The notes under the pieces: generated by a model | What the model was told of the DNA's origin: nothing | The model's input: the letters and a program-made list of their open reading frames with translations, nothing else | Database searches by the model: none | Assembly: GCA_049889695.1 (NCBI GenBank) | Contig: JBMHCX010000005.1 | Span: forward strand, 62,001 to 126,000 | Reading direction: 5' to 3' | Length of the DNA stretch: 64,000 nt | DNA from: WTJH01 sp049889695 | GTDB taxonomy: Bacteria; Bacteroidota; Bacteroidia; Flavobacteriales; Flavobacteriaceae | In this document: positions 27,701 to 35,405 of the stretch, in pieces | Position numbering within the stretch: position 1 is the first letter of the stretch | Layout of the letters: each line of letters opens with the position of its first letter | Translations under genes and position numbers: made by a program

Positions 27701-29290
27701 TCGAATTCCATCCAAGGGAGGGTTGGTTACCTGAGCAAACAATTGCTTAAAGTAATTGTAGATGAGTTGTGGTCGATCCGAGAGGACTGCCAAAGGCGTG
27801 TCGGTTCCCATCGATCCGATGGCTTCTTTCCCTTGTAGACTCATTGGAATAATCAGGGTCTTCAAGTCCTCCTGAGTATAGCCAAACATACGCAGACGCG
27901 TCTCGAATTCGAGTTCTTCTTCAGGGGTGGTATTCCCCGTGTAGGCCACTTTCTTCAGGGGCAGTAAATTATCATCTACCCACTTGCGGTAGGGTCGTTC
28001 ACTGACGATTTTATTTTTAATCTCTGCATCCTCAACGATACGGCCTTCGTCCATGTCTACTAAAAACATTTTCCCCGGCTCTAGTCGTCCGTGTTTTTCG
28101 ATATTTTCAGGAGCAATCTCAAGTACGCCGGCCTCGGAAGACATCACCACATATCCGTCTTTGGTAAGAGTGTAACGAGAGGGGCGTAAGCCATTGCGAT
28201 CGAGCAATGCGCCAATGTATTTCCCATCGGTGAAAGGAATGGAAGCTGGGCCATCCCAGGGCTCCATAATACACGCATTGTATTCGTAGAAGGCTTTTTT
28301 GGCATCGTCCATGCTGTTGTGCTTCTCCCAAGCTTCTGGGACCATCATCATCATTACTTCTGGGAGGGAGCGACCTGTAGCCAAGAGAAGTTCCACGGCC
28401 ATATCCATGGAGGAAGAATCGGATTTCCCCGGAAGGATAACCGGCAGTATTTCCTTGATATCATCGCCAAACATATCGCTTTTGAGTAATTCCTCACGCG
28501 CTTGCATGCGACTGTAGTTTCCTCTAAATGTATTGATTTCACCGTTGTGGCACATATATCGGAAAGGCTGTGCCAAATCCCAGGTCGGGAATGTATTGGT
28601 AGAGAATCGTTGGTGAACCAAAGCTAAACGCGTTACCACTGCAGGGTCGTTCAGATCGCGGTAATAAGCTTTGATATCTTCTGGGATTAAAAGTCCTTTA
28701 TAGATTAAAGTATGGGTCGATAAGCTCGGTAAATAAAAATAGCTGGCCTCTGAAAGCTTAGAAGCCGTAATTTTATGTTCGCTGATTTTTCGGGCAATAA
28801 ACAATTTAGTGTTGAACTCTTGCTCTGAAAGCTCGGAGGCGCCTTTGCCGACAAACACTTGCATGATCACAGGCTCGGTTTGAGCTGCAATCTCTCCAAC
28901 ATGAGAAGGATCTACGGGAACTTCCCGCCACCCTAAGATAGAAAGCCCTTGGTTTTTTAATTCACCTTCAAGGGTCTGAATACAAAATTCACGTTGATTG
29001 TCTTTCTGGGGGAGGAACACCATCCCGACTGCATAATGATGTAAGTCTGGTAAAGCAAAATCGCACTGTTCTTTTAAGAAATCATGCGGAATTTCAATAA
29101 GGATACCTGCACCATCCCCAGTTTTCCCATCGGCACTCACCGCTCCTCTGTGCTCTAGTTTGTCTAAGATATCCAGAGCCTTGTGGATGATGTCATTTGT
29201 CTTTTTTCCTTGAAGGTTACAAATAAAACCAGCACCGCAGTTATCGTGTTCATTTTCAGGGGAATACAATCCTTGTTTTTCCGGCAGCAT
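24785..29290 (-). CDS. gltB: glutamate synthase (NADPH) large subunit
   Basis: About 1501 residues from the ATG at 29290 (a GTG two codons upstream is in frame). After removal of a short propeptide, the Cys in HDNCGAGFICNLQGK becomes the N-terminal nucleophile of the type-2 glutamine amidotransferase domain. The FMN-binding synthase domain contains GGKSNSGEGGEDPKRF and the 3Fe-4S cluster motif CIMMRACHLNTCPVGIATQ. The C-terminal GXGXG β-helix follows. With GltD it makes two glutamates from glutamine and 2-oxoglutarate. Confidence 0.97.
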   Translation of the reverse strand: MLPEKQGLYSPENEHDNCGAGFICNLQGKKTNDIIHKALDILDKLEHRGAVSADGKTGDGAGILIEIPHDFLKEQCDFALPDLHHYAVGMVFLPQKDNQREFCIQTLEGELKNQGLSILGWREVPVDPSHVGEIAAQTEPVIMQVFVGKGASELSEQEFNTKLFIARKISEHKITASKLSEASYFYLPSLSTHTLIYKGLLIPEDIKAYYRDLNDPAVVTRLALVHQRFSTNTFPTWDLAQPFRYMCHNGEINTFRGNYSRMQAREELLKSDMFGDDIKEILPVILPGKSDSSSMDMAVELLLATGRSLPEVMMMMVPEAWEKHNSMDDAKKAFYEYNACIMEPWDGPASIPFTDGKYIGALLDRNGLRPSRYTLTKDGYVVMSSEAGVLEIAPENIEKHGRLEPGKMFLVDMDEGRIVEDAEIKNKIVSERPYRKWVDDNLLPLKKVAYTGNTTPEEELEFETRLRMFGYTQEDLKTLIIPMSLQGKEAIGSMGTDTPLAVLSDRPQLIYNYFKQLFAQVTNPPLDGIREEIVTDISLSIGADVNIFEIDERSAKKLRIQNPVISNEDLDKIKYIEHADFKAASISTLYTIDQGLNGLEKALDQMVTDTISALDAGNNIIILSDRGVEKGKAPIPMLLACAHTHNALKKHGRRSDFGIIIESAEPREPHHFSLLFGYGASAINPYMVNEIIHHQVANGAIQGIDGDAAIQNFNKAIAKGIVKVMNKIGISTLHSYRGAQIFEALGLSQAFTDKYFCNTASRIEGVGLYELEREIQKRYTKAFDPLTQGKMDLEIGGEYRWRRDGEAHMLSPNSIAQLQKAVRQNNFDSYDSYAKMINEQNEKLMTLRGLFEFSSFDPIPIEEVEPWTNIVKRFKTGAMSLGSISQEAHENLAIAMNRIGGKSNSGEGGEDPKRFQRDMDGNWRNSAIKQVASGRFGVSSHYLSSAQEIQIKMAQGAKPGEGGQLPGPKVNPYIASVRNSTPYVGLISPPPHHDIYSIEDLAQLIYDLKNANREARINVKLVSEVGVGTIAAGVAKAKADVILISGYDGGTGASPLTSLKHAGLPWELGVAEAQQTLVLNDLRSRIVLECDGQMKTGRDVAIACLLGAEEFGFSTAPLIASGCIMMRACHLNTCPVGIATQDPDLRKNFKGKPEHVINYMYFVAEELRKIMASLGFRTVDEMVGQSQKLNTKKAIEHYKAKGIDLSNILHKPEVGPEVDVYNTQKQDHNLDNVLDFSILEKAHPAVYRKEEQHLTFDIKNTDRSVGAILSNEISKIHGAVGLPEDTLSLKFTGTAGQSFGAFATRGLFMKVDGNANDYFGKGLSGAKLVAQVPEQATFNPEENIIVGNVALYGATAGEAYINGIAGERFCVRNSGATAVVEGIGDHGCEYMTGGIAVVLGDFGRNFAAGMSGGIAYLYSEDGTFDEKKFNLEMVELEDLTDQDRETLAGLLQKHSDYTKSPKANRILKDWPDSSKNFIKVMPTDYKKALEMLANSETEKMN

Positions 29291-29314
29291 AATCACTTAA
29301 TTTTTTGAGAACCA

Positions 29315-29322
29315 CAAAAATA
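29315..29322 (-). promoter_or_regulatory. -7 element for gltBD
   Basis: The minus strand reads TATTTTTG, matching TAnnTTTG, 24 bp upstream of the gltB ATG. The rest of the 177-bp gap to anmK is AT-rich with nothing else evident. Confidence 0.4.
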
Positions 29323-29473
29323 ACATTTCTTGAGGTATACGAAAGTGTAGGACTTTACAATCAAACGACAATTATTAATTTATAGATTTTAGGAATTATT
29401 GTTATAAAGTTTAAAATTATAATCCACTAATATTGTGGAATCAACAAAATCATCAAACGATTAGCACAAGGGT

Positions 29474-30544
29474 ATGCAGCACAATAAATACTTGGTTTTG
29501 GGGCAAATGTCGGGAACTTCTTTAGACGGTCAGGACTTTGTTTTGGCTCATTTTTGGAAGGTGTCCGGTCAGTGGAAATACAAAGTGCTCGCGGCTAAAA
29601 CTTTTCCATACCCCGAAGATTTTGTGGATCGGCTGAAGCTGGCTCACCAACTTTCCTCCGCTGCATTGGGAGAGCTCAACTCAGCCTATGGAGACATCAC
29701 TCAGTTACAGTTGCAGGAGTTTTTGGCAGAACATCCCAACTTTCAACCAGACCTTTTAAGTTTTCATGGGCATACCGTTCGGCACAAACCCGAAAAAGGG
29801 ATCACATACCAATTGGGGACTTGGCAACAATGGGCAGATATTTTTCAGATGCCCTTGGTCGGGGAATTTAGAAAACCAGATGTAGCCTTGGGAGGGCAGG
29901 GAGCCCCTTTGGTGCCGGGAGGAGATATTCATTTATTTCAGACCTATGACTATACGCTTAATTTGGGCGGCTTTGCCAATGTAACCGATCTTACCTTGCC
30001 CACACCTATCGCATATGATCTTTGTGCGGTCAATGTAGTACTAAATCAGTGGGCGAACACTTTAGGACTTCCTTTCGATGCAGGCGGAGCCCTAGCAGCG
30101 CGTGGAACATTGCTTCCGGATCTCTTTGCAGAGTTAAATCGGTTAGCTTTCTATCAGCAAAAACCGCCCAAATCGCTCGGGCGAGAATGGGTGGTCAATG
30201 CAATTGAACCTCTTGTAGCGGCCTACCTTCACCACGATATCAGAGACTTGCTGCATACCTATTGCTGTCATGTTTCTAGCCAGATTGGGCAAATATTTCC
30301 GACCGATAAAAAGGTTTTGGTCACTGGAGGTGGCGCCAAAAACCATTTTTTAATGGAACAACTCCAAAAACAAACTACTGCTTCCATCGAACGAGGCGAC
30401 ACTACTTTAGTCGACTACAAAGAGGCGATGATCTTCGCTTTCCTAGGCCTACTTTGCCATGAGGGGCAAGTTAATTGTTGGGCGTCGGTCACCGGAGCTA
30501 GCAAAAATCACACTACTGGAATAGTCTTTTTCCCGAGGCTATAG
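29474..30544 (+). CDS. anmK: anhydro-N-acetylmuramic acid kinase
   Basis: A 356-residue sugar kinase of the ASKHA fold that opens the 1,6-anhydro ring of anhMurNAc and phosphorylates it in peptidoglycan recycling. The N-terminal GQMSGTSLDGQDFVLAHF and the glycine-rich VLVTGGGAKNHFLM are family hallmarks. Flavobacterial AnmK proteins are about this length. It is followed 48 bp later by nhaD. Confidence 0.93.
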   Translation: MQHNKYLVLGQMSGTSLDGQDFVLAHFWKVSGQWKYKVLAAKTFPYPEDFVDRLKLAHQLSSAALGELNSAYGDITQLQLQEFLAEHPNFQPDLLSFHGHTVRHKPEKGITYQLGTWQQWADIFQMPLVGEFRKPDVALGGQGAPLVPGGDIHLFQTYDYTLNLGGFANVTDLTLPTPIAYDLCAVNVVLNQWANTLGLPFDAGGALAARGTLLPDLFAELNRLAFYQQKPPKSLGREWVVNAIEPLVAAYLHHDIRDLLHTYCCHVSSQIGQIFPTDKKVLVTGGGAKNHFLMEQLQKQTTASIERGDTTLVDYKEAMIFAFLGLLCHEGQVNCWASVTGASKNHTTGIVFFPRL

Positions 30545-30592
30545 CGTTGTGCATACTTTTTTCTATTTTAGGGAGCTAAATCTGAACCCCTT

Positions 30593-31921
30593 ATGGAAAC
30601 AATTTTAATAGCCATCTTCGTACTGGGCTATCTAGCCATCACCTTAGAGCATACATTACACATCGACAAACTTATTCCTGCTTTAGCGATGATGGCCATA
30701 CTTTGGGCAATGATCGCCGTGAATCATCTTCCTGTTTTTGAGGTTAATACTATGCTGAAAGAGCTAGAACCCTCACATTTAGATGAGATCTTGCTTCACC
30801 ACCTTGGGAAAACTGCCGAAATTGTCATTTTCCTTCTGGGAGCCATGACCATCGTAGAAATTATTGATTATTTCGATGGGTTTTCAGCCATAAAATCATT
30901 TATCAATACGACTCAAAAGAAAAGTCTCCTCTGGATTTTTGGGATATTGGCGTTTATACTATCGGCCATTATCGACAACCTAACGGCGACTATTGTTTTA
31001 ATTACCATTCTTCAAAAAATTGTTCCAACACGCGACGACCGGATGTGGTTTGCCGGACTCATTATTATATGTGCCAATGCCGGAGGCGCTTGGTCGCCCA
31101 TTGGTGACGTAACGACCACCATGCTATGGATCGATAAAAAGGTGACCACCCTTAAGCTAATCTCTTATGTATTGGTTCCTTCTATTGTGTGTATGGTTCT
31201 CCCGGTTTTTGTGGCCAGTTTCCTCCCGGCTTTCAAGGGAAAACTCGAAGGAGTAGAAATCGATACTCCTGAACAACCCACCCATCCTCGTGGGAAAATG
31301 ATGCTCTATTTGGGCTTGGGAGCCATCGTATTTGTACCGGTATTTAAAACCTTAACACACTTACCCCCCTATGTCGGAATGATGCTTTCTTTGGCTGCCG
31401 TAGCCACTTTTGCTGAAATTTTCAGTGGTGCTAAAATCAATATTACCTCTATCGATGCAGAGAGCGACGCCAATGCACAACACAGTCCGGTTCATAAGTC
31501 CTTATCCAAGATTGAGCTGCCCAGTATTTTATTCTTTTTGGGGATTCTTTTATCGGTGGCGGCATTGGAATCTTTGGGCTTGTTATTTGAGTTTGCAGAA
31601 ACCTTAAATCATTCCATCCCCAACACCTCTGTTGTGATTTTGCTGATGGGATTCGCTTCTGCGGTGATCGACAATGTTCCGTTAGTTGCTGCAAGTATGG
31701 GGATGTTTTCTGCGGAAACAGACAGTACTATCTGGCACCTAATCGCCTATTCTGCGGGGACAGGAGGAAGTATGCTCATTATCGGATCGGCGGCCGGAGT
31801 TGTTGCCATGGGAATGGAGAAAATAGACTTCTTCTGGTATCTGAAAAAAATCGGATGGTTAGCCCTACTTGGCTATGCTGGCGGATTTGTGGTGTTTGAA
31901 TTGTTAAAAGGATTCATTTAA
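30593..31921 (+). CDS. nhaD: sodium:proton antiporter NhaD
   Basis: A 442-residue inner-membrane protein of the ion-transporter superfamily with about 12 hydrophobic segments. Two inverted-repeat motifs typical of NhaD are visible: SAIIDNLTATIVLITI (about residue 122) and SAVIDNVPLVAASMGM (about 360). CANAGGAWSPIGDVTTTML also matches. It exports Na+ in exchange for H+, consistent with a saline habitat, though that is only suggestive. Confidence 0.92.
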   Translation: METILIAIFVLGYLAITLEHTLHIDKLIPALAMMAILWAMIAVNHLPVFEVNTMLKELEPSHLDEILLHHLGKTAEIVIFLLGAMTIVEIIDYFDGFSAIKSFINTTQKKSLLWIFGILAFILSAIIDNLTATIVLITILQKIVPTRDDRMWFAGLIIICANAGGAWSPIGDVTTTMLWIDKKVTTLKLISYVLVPSIVCMVLPVFVASFLPAFKGKLEGVEIDTPEQPTHPRGKMMLYLGLGAIVFVPVFKTLTHLPPYVGMMLSLAAVATFAEIFSGAKINITSIDAESDANAQHSPVHKSLSKIELPSILFFLGILLSVAALESLGLLFEFAETLNHSIPNTSVVILLMGFASAVIDNVPLVAASMGMFSAETDSTIWHLIAYSAGTGGSMLIIGSAAGVVAMGMEKIDFFWYLKKIGWLALLGYAGGFVVFELLKGFI

Positions 31922-31976
31922 GCGGGAATAAAATATTGTCCGGCTTTAAACGTTCATAAAACTAGAGTAGTAACCT

Positions 31977-32639
31977 ATGGAACAAACGGCTGAACTGCAA
32001 ACCGAAAAAACGCTATCCATATTGGAGCTGATCCAAAACGGAGGACTTGGCGGACAAATTATTATTGGTCTTTTATTTGTGCTACTGTTGGTAGTCATCT
32101 ATATCTATTTCGAGCGTCTTTTTGCGATCCGTTCGGCAGTGAAGGTAGATCCACAGTTTATGCCACAAATAAGAACCTATGTGACTCAAGGGAAATTAGA
32201 CGGTGCACAGGCGTTGTGCTTACAGCAAAAAAAGCCCGTTGCTCGTTTGGTTGCCAAAGGACTCTCCCGTATTGGCCGCCCCCTAGAAGATATCAGTACG
32301 ACGATCGAAAATGCAGGTCGCCTAGAGGTCTACCAACTCGAAAAAAACGTGAGTATACTCGCGACTATCGCCGGAGCTGCTCCCATGATTGGATTTTTGG
32401 GAACAGTAATCGGGATGATACTCTCCATCTTTGAAATTTCAAATGCGGGAGGAAACATCGATATGAAACTGCTCTCCGATGGCTTGTATACGGCTATGAC
32501 CACTACGGTAGCCGGGCTTATCGTCGGAATTGTCGGATATATGACCTACAACCATTTGGTGGTTAAAACCAACAAAGCCGTTTACCAGATGGAAGCGGCA
32601 TCTTTAGAATTTTTAGACCTCCTAAACGAACCAGCATAA
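31977..32639 (+). CDS. exbB: MotA/TolQ/ExbB proton-channel protein
   Basis: A 220-residue inner-membrane protein with three hydrophobic segments (about 25-50, 118-142 and 160-185). The conserved channel pattern GFLGTVIGMILSIFEI and TAMTTTVAGLIVGIVGYM is clear. With the next two genes (ExbD 3 bp later, then a TonB-like protein 1 bp further) it forms a proton-driven energising complex for outer-membrane transport. TolQ/TolR function cannot be excluded from sequence alone. Confidence 0.9.
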   Translation: MEQTAELQTEKTLSILELIQNGGLGGQIIIGLLFVLLLVVIYIYFERLFAIRSAVKVDPQFMPQIRTYVTQGKLDGAQALCLQQKKPVARLVAKGLSRIGRPLEDISTTIENAGRLEVYQLEKNVSILATIAGAAPMIGFLGTVIGMILSIFEISNAGGNIDMKLLSDGLYTAMTTTVAGLIVGIVGYMTYNHLVVKTNKAVYQMEAASLEFLDLLNEPA

Positions 32640-32642
32640 CCG

Positions 32643-33038
32643 ATGAATCTACGCGGGCGAAATAAAATCACACCCGAGTTTAACATGTCCTCCATGACGG
32701 ATATTGTTTTTCTCTTGCTGATCTTTTTTATGATCGCCTCGACCCTGGCCAAACAGTTAGAGACCATCGATGTACAATTGCCACAGGCCAAAGGAAAGAC
32801 CGAAAATCGCAATACGGTAACGGTTTCTATCCTGAAAGGTGGTGTTTTTTACGTGGACCAGCAAAAAGTAACGAAAGCTGCTCTGGCCCAAACCTTACAA
32901 GGACAATTGGTGCAAATGTCGGTCCCTTCCCTCGTGATTCGAGCCGAGAAAAGTGTTGCTTTAGACGAGGTCGTCTACGTGATGAATTGGGCCAACCAGA
33001 ATGGTGTTAAGGTCGTCTTAGCGGTCGAAAATCAATAG
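32643..33038 (+). CDS. exbD: ExbD/TolR family protein
   Basis: A 131-residue protein with a single membrane segment. The essential channel Asp is in FNMSSMTDIVFLLLIFFMIA (about residues 14-33). A small periplasmic domain follows. It lies between exbB and the TonB-like gene with gaps of 3 and 1 bp. Confidence 0.92.
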   Translation: MNLRGRNKITPEFNMSSMTDIVFLLLIFFMIASTLAKQLETIDVQLPQAKGKTENRNTVTVSILKGGVFYVDQQKVTKAALAQTLQGQLVQMSVPSLVIRAEKSVALDEVVYVMNWANQNGVKVVLAVENQ

Positions 33039-33039
33039 T

Positions 33040-33891
33040 ATGGCATTCCTAGAAACCGCACACAAACGGAAGGCAGCGGCGATTACTACCCTCATTGGGC
33101 TGTTGCTGTTGTGTTTGCTTTTTCTTTTAGGATTAACCTATTACGACCCGCCCATAGAGTTTGGTATGGAAGTTAATTTCGGAACGTCCCAGCAAGGATC
33201 GGGCAATGCACCAGCTGCAGTAACCCAGCCTAGCCCGGACCCCCCAGAAGAACTCCAGCCCCAAACAGCTACGCCACCCCCCACCGAGGCTGTAGAAGAA
33301 ACAGCGCCTGAACCTTCGGAGGTCATCACCCAAGACCAGAGTGATGTAAAGATTGCCGATGAACCAGAACCACCACAAGAAAAGCAACCCCAAAAGGAGG
33401 AACCCAAAAAAGAAGTAAGCCCACCAGCTCCCCCGAAGCCAAAAGTGGACAAAAACACTAAGAACGTCTTGTCGAATTTTTTGAATTCTAAATCTACTCC
33501 CAACAATGCCTCCGCCAGCGGAGAGGGCGATGACGATGGCCCCGGCGATAAGGGAAAAGAAGACGGCAACCCCTATGCAAGCACCTACTACAGCGATGCT
33601 GGTAAAGGCGGCCAAGGGCGCGGCTATGGCCTCAATGGGAGAAGCCTGCAATCCCAAGGGAAGGTAGTGCAGCAATGCGATCAGGAAGGAATAGTGGTGG
33701 TTCGTATTACTGTCGACAACCAAGGGAGGGTAGTCGATGCTGTTCCCGGCGTAAAGGGCAGTACCAACACCCATCCATGCCTGCTTCGACCGGCCAAAGA
33801 AACCGCTCTTTTACACAAGTGGTTTCCGGATGCCAATGCTCCCAGACGCCAAATTGGTTTTGTTGTGATTCAATTTAAACTTGGAGAATAA
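33040..33891 (+). CDS. TonB-like energy transducer
   Basis: A 283-residue protein: a cytoplasmic tail, one membrane segment (residues 16-35, IGLLLLCLLFLLGLTYY), and a long Pro/Glu/Lys-rich periplasm-spanning stretch (about 55-140). A Gly-rich segment (165-205) precedes a C-terminal β domain (about 210-283) with IVVVRITVDNQGRVVDAVPG, typical of Bacteroidota TonB-type transducers. It passes proton-motive energy to TonB-dependent outer-membrane receptors. Its stop overlaps the start of folC by 11 bp. Confidence 0.85.
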   Translation: MAFLETAHKRKAAAITTLIGLLLLCLLFLLGLTYYDPPIEFGMEVNFGTSQQGSGNAPAAVTQPSPDPPEELQPQTATPPPTEAVEETAPEPSEVITQDQSDVKIADEPEPPQEKQPQKEEPKKEVSPPAPPKPKVDKNTKNVLSNFLNSKSTPNNASASGEGDDDGPGDKGKEDGNPYASTYYSDAGKGGQGRGYGLNGRSLQSQGKVVQQCDQEGIVVVRITVDNQGRVVDAVPGVKGSTNTHPCLLRPAKETALLHKWFPDANAPRRQIGFVVIQFKLGE

Positions 33892-35107
33892 AGAAGCTTT
33901 ATATCAACAAACCGTGGAGTGGTTGTTAGCACAACTCCCCATGTACCAGCGCAAAGGAGCCACCGCCTACAAACCGGGATTGGACAATATGTTGGCTTTA
34001 GCCGATTATTTAGGGCAGCCCCATAAAAAGTTCCCAAGTATCCACATTGCTGGGACCAACGGGAAAGGCTCTACCGCCCACCTGATGGCAGCAGCTCTCC
34101 AACAAGCCGGCTATAGGGTTGGGTTATATACTTCCCCTCATTTGGTCGATTTTAGAGAGCGGATAAAAATCAACGGACACTATATTGCTAAAGATTTTAT
34201 TACCCAATGGGTGGGAAAGAACCGCGATTTTTTAGCGGCGCATGGATTTTCTTTCTTTGAAATGACTGTTGGCTTAGCTTTCGAATATTTTGCCGTTCAG
34301 GAAGTAGATGTTGCAGTAGTGGAAGTAGGTTTGGGAGGGCGCCTAGACGCCACGAACATCCTCCATCCTGTTTTAAGTGTCATTACAAATATTGGTTTAG
34401 ATCATGTCCATATCTTAGGCGATACCTTGCCGCAGATTGCTCGGGAAAAGGCAGGGATCATAAAAGATCAGGTGCCAGTTGTGGTGGGGCAAACCCAAAG
34501 CGAAATACAAGCGATTTTCCACCGGATAGCCGAACAGAAAAATGCTCCGATTAGTTTTGCCGACCAATGTCCGAAACACGAGCTTTCGACAGATCTTCAA
34601 GGGCCCTATCAGTTCCATAACGTGCAAACCGCTGCAGTAGCTCTTGAGCAATTACCGGGCTTCCGGGTAGGTTCTACAGCTGTGCAAAAAGCTTTTGCCA
34701 AGACCAAGAAGCTGACCGGATTGTTGGGACGGTGGCAGCAAATTGGAGAACAACCCACTTGTATTGCAGATGTTTCCCATAACCAAGAAGGCCTCGCCTT
34801 GGCCGTAAAAGGCTTTGAAAGCTATTCCTATCGGCAGCTGCATTTGGTCTTGGGCTTTGTTCAGGAAAAAGACATTGCGGCCCTACTCGCCCTTTTTCCA
34901 ACCACTGCCGAATTCTATTTTTGCGCCCCAAATATCAGCCGGGCTTTTCACCTGCAAGACCTCCAAAAAATAGTCCCTCCTTCCTTGTCCAGCCGCTACT
35001 TTAGGTCAGTAGAGGAGGCCTTTAATGCCGCCCAATCGGGCGCCCAAAAAGAAGACCTGATCTATGTCGGCGGAAGTACCTTTGTGGTCGCCGAGATTCT
35101 TCGGTAA
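33881..35107 (+). CDS. folC: folylpolyglutamate/dihydrofolate synthase
   Basis: A 408-residue Mur-ligase-family enzyme that adds glutamates to folate. The P loop is HIAGTNGKGSTAHLMAAAL, followed by GLYTSPHLVDFRERIKING and VEVGLGGRLDATN. The frame opens with TTG at 33881, overlapping the TonB-like gene by 11 bp; the next ATG is 60 bp downstream and would drop conserved sequence, so TTG is preferred. thyA and folA, which share the folate pathway, are at the right end of the window. Confidence 0.93.
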   Translation: MENKEALYQQTVEWLLAQLPMYQRKGATAYKPGLDNMLALADYLGQPHKKFPSIHIAGTNGKGSTAHLMAAALQQAGYRVGLYTSPHLVDFRERIKINGHYIAKDFITQWVGKNRDFLAAHGFSFFEMTVGLAFEYFAVQEVDVAVVEVGLGGRLDATNILHPVLSVITNIGLDHVHILGDTLPQIAREKAGIIKDQVPVVVGQTQSEIQAIFHRIAEQKNAPISFADQCPKHELSTDLQGPYQFHNVQTAAVALEQLPGFRVGSTAVQKAFAKTKKLTGLLGRWQQIGEQPTCIADVSHNQEGLALAVKGFESYSYRQLHLVLGFVQEKDIAALLALFPTTAEFYFCAPNISRAFHLQDLQKIVPPSLSSRYFRSVEEAFNAAQSGAQKEDLIYVGGSTFVVAEILR

Positions 35108-35112
35108 AAAAG

Positions 35113-35142
35113 TTGGGATTTTTGATAAACTCCTTATATTTG
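35113..35142 (+). promoter_or_regulatory. promoter of tRNA-Val
   Basis: TTG (35113-35115), exactly 19 bases, then TATATTTG (35135-35142). This is a perfect Bacteroidota housekeeping promoter and ends 9 bp before the tRNA. Confidence 0.88.
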
Positions 35143-35151
35143 CAGCCGCTA

Positions 35152-35229
35152 GGGCGCGTAGCTCAGTTGGTTCAGAGCACTTGGTTTACACCCAAGGGGT
35201 CAGGGGTTCGAATCCCTTCGCGCCCACCA
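35152..35229 (+). tRNA. tRNA-Val (UAC)
   Basis: Acceptor GGGCGCG with CGCGCCC, the D arm AGCTCAGTTGGTTCAGAGC, the anticodon stem-loop CTTGGTTTACACCCAAG with anticodon TAC, and the T arm GGGGTTCGAATCCC. CCA follows the discriminator A in the DNA (35227-35229). Confidence 0.94.
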
Positions 35230-35234
35230 CTTCA

Positions 35235-35262
35235 ACCTCTCCCATCCGGAGAGGTTTTTTTT
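35235..35262 (+). terminator. intrinsic terminator after tRNA-Val
   Basis: Stem AACCTCTCC/GGAGAGGTT with a short CATC loop, followed by a run of T. Confidence 0.88.
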
Positions 35263-35405
35263 TTGCTTTTTCTCCTCCAATTCTCCACGCCCATTTCATT
35301 TTTCTAAAAGAAACACCAATAAAATTAGAGATCCTAAAATAGAACAAAACAAGATCCATATTATTGTCAATGAATGACGGTTAAAGTGCAAAAAAATTGA
35401 CAATT

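Noticed and set aside
33133..33774. A long antisense frame opposite the TonB-like gene
   Set aside because: It is a by-product of the Pro/Glu-rich coding on the other strand; translation is low-complexity with no family pattern.
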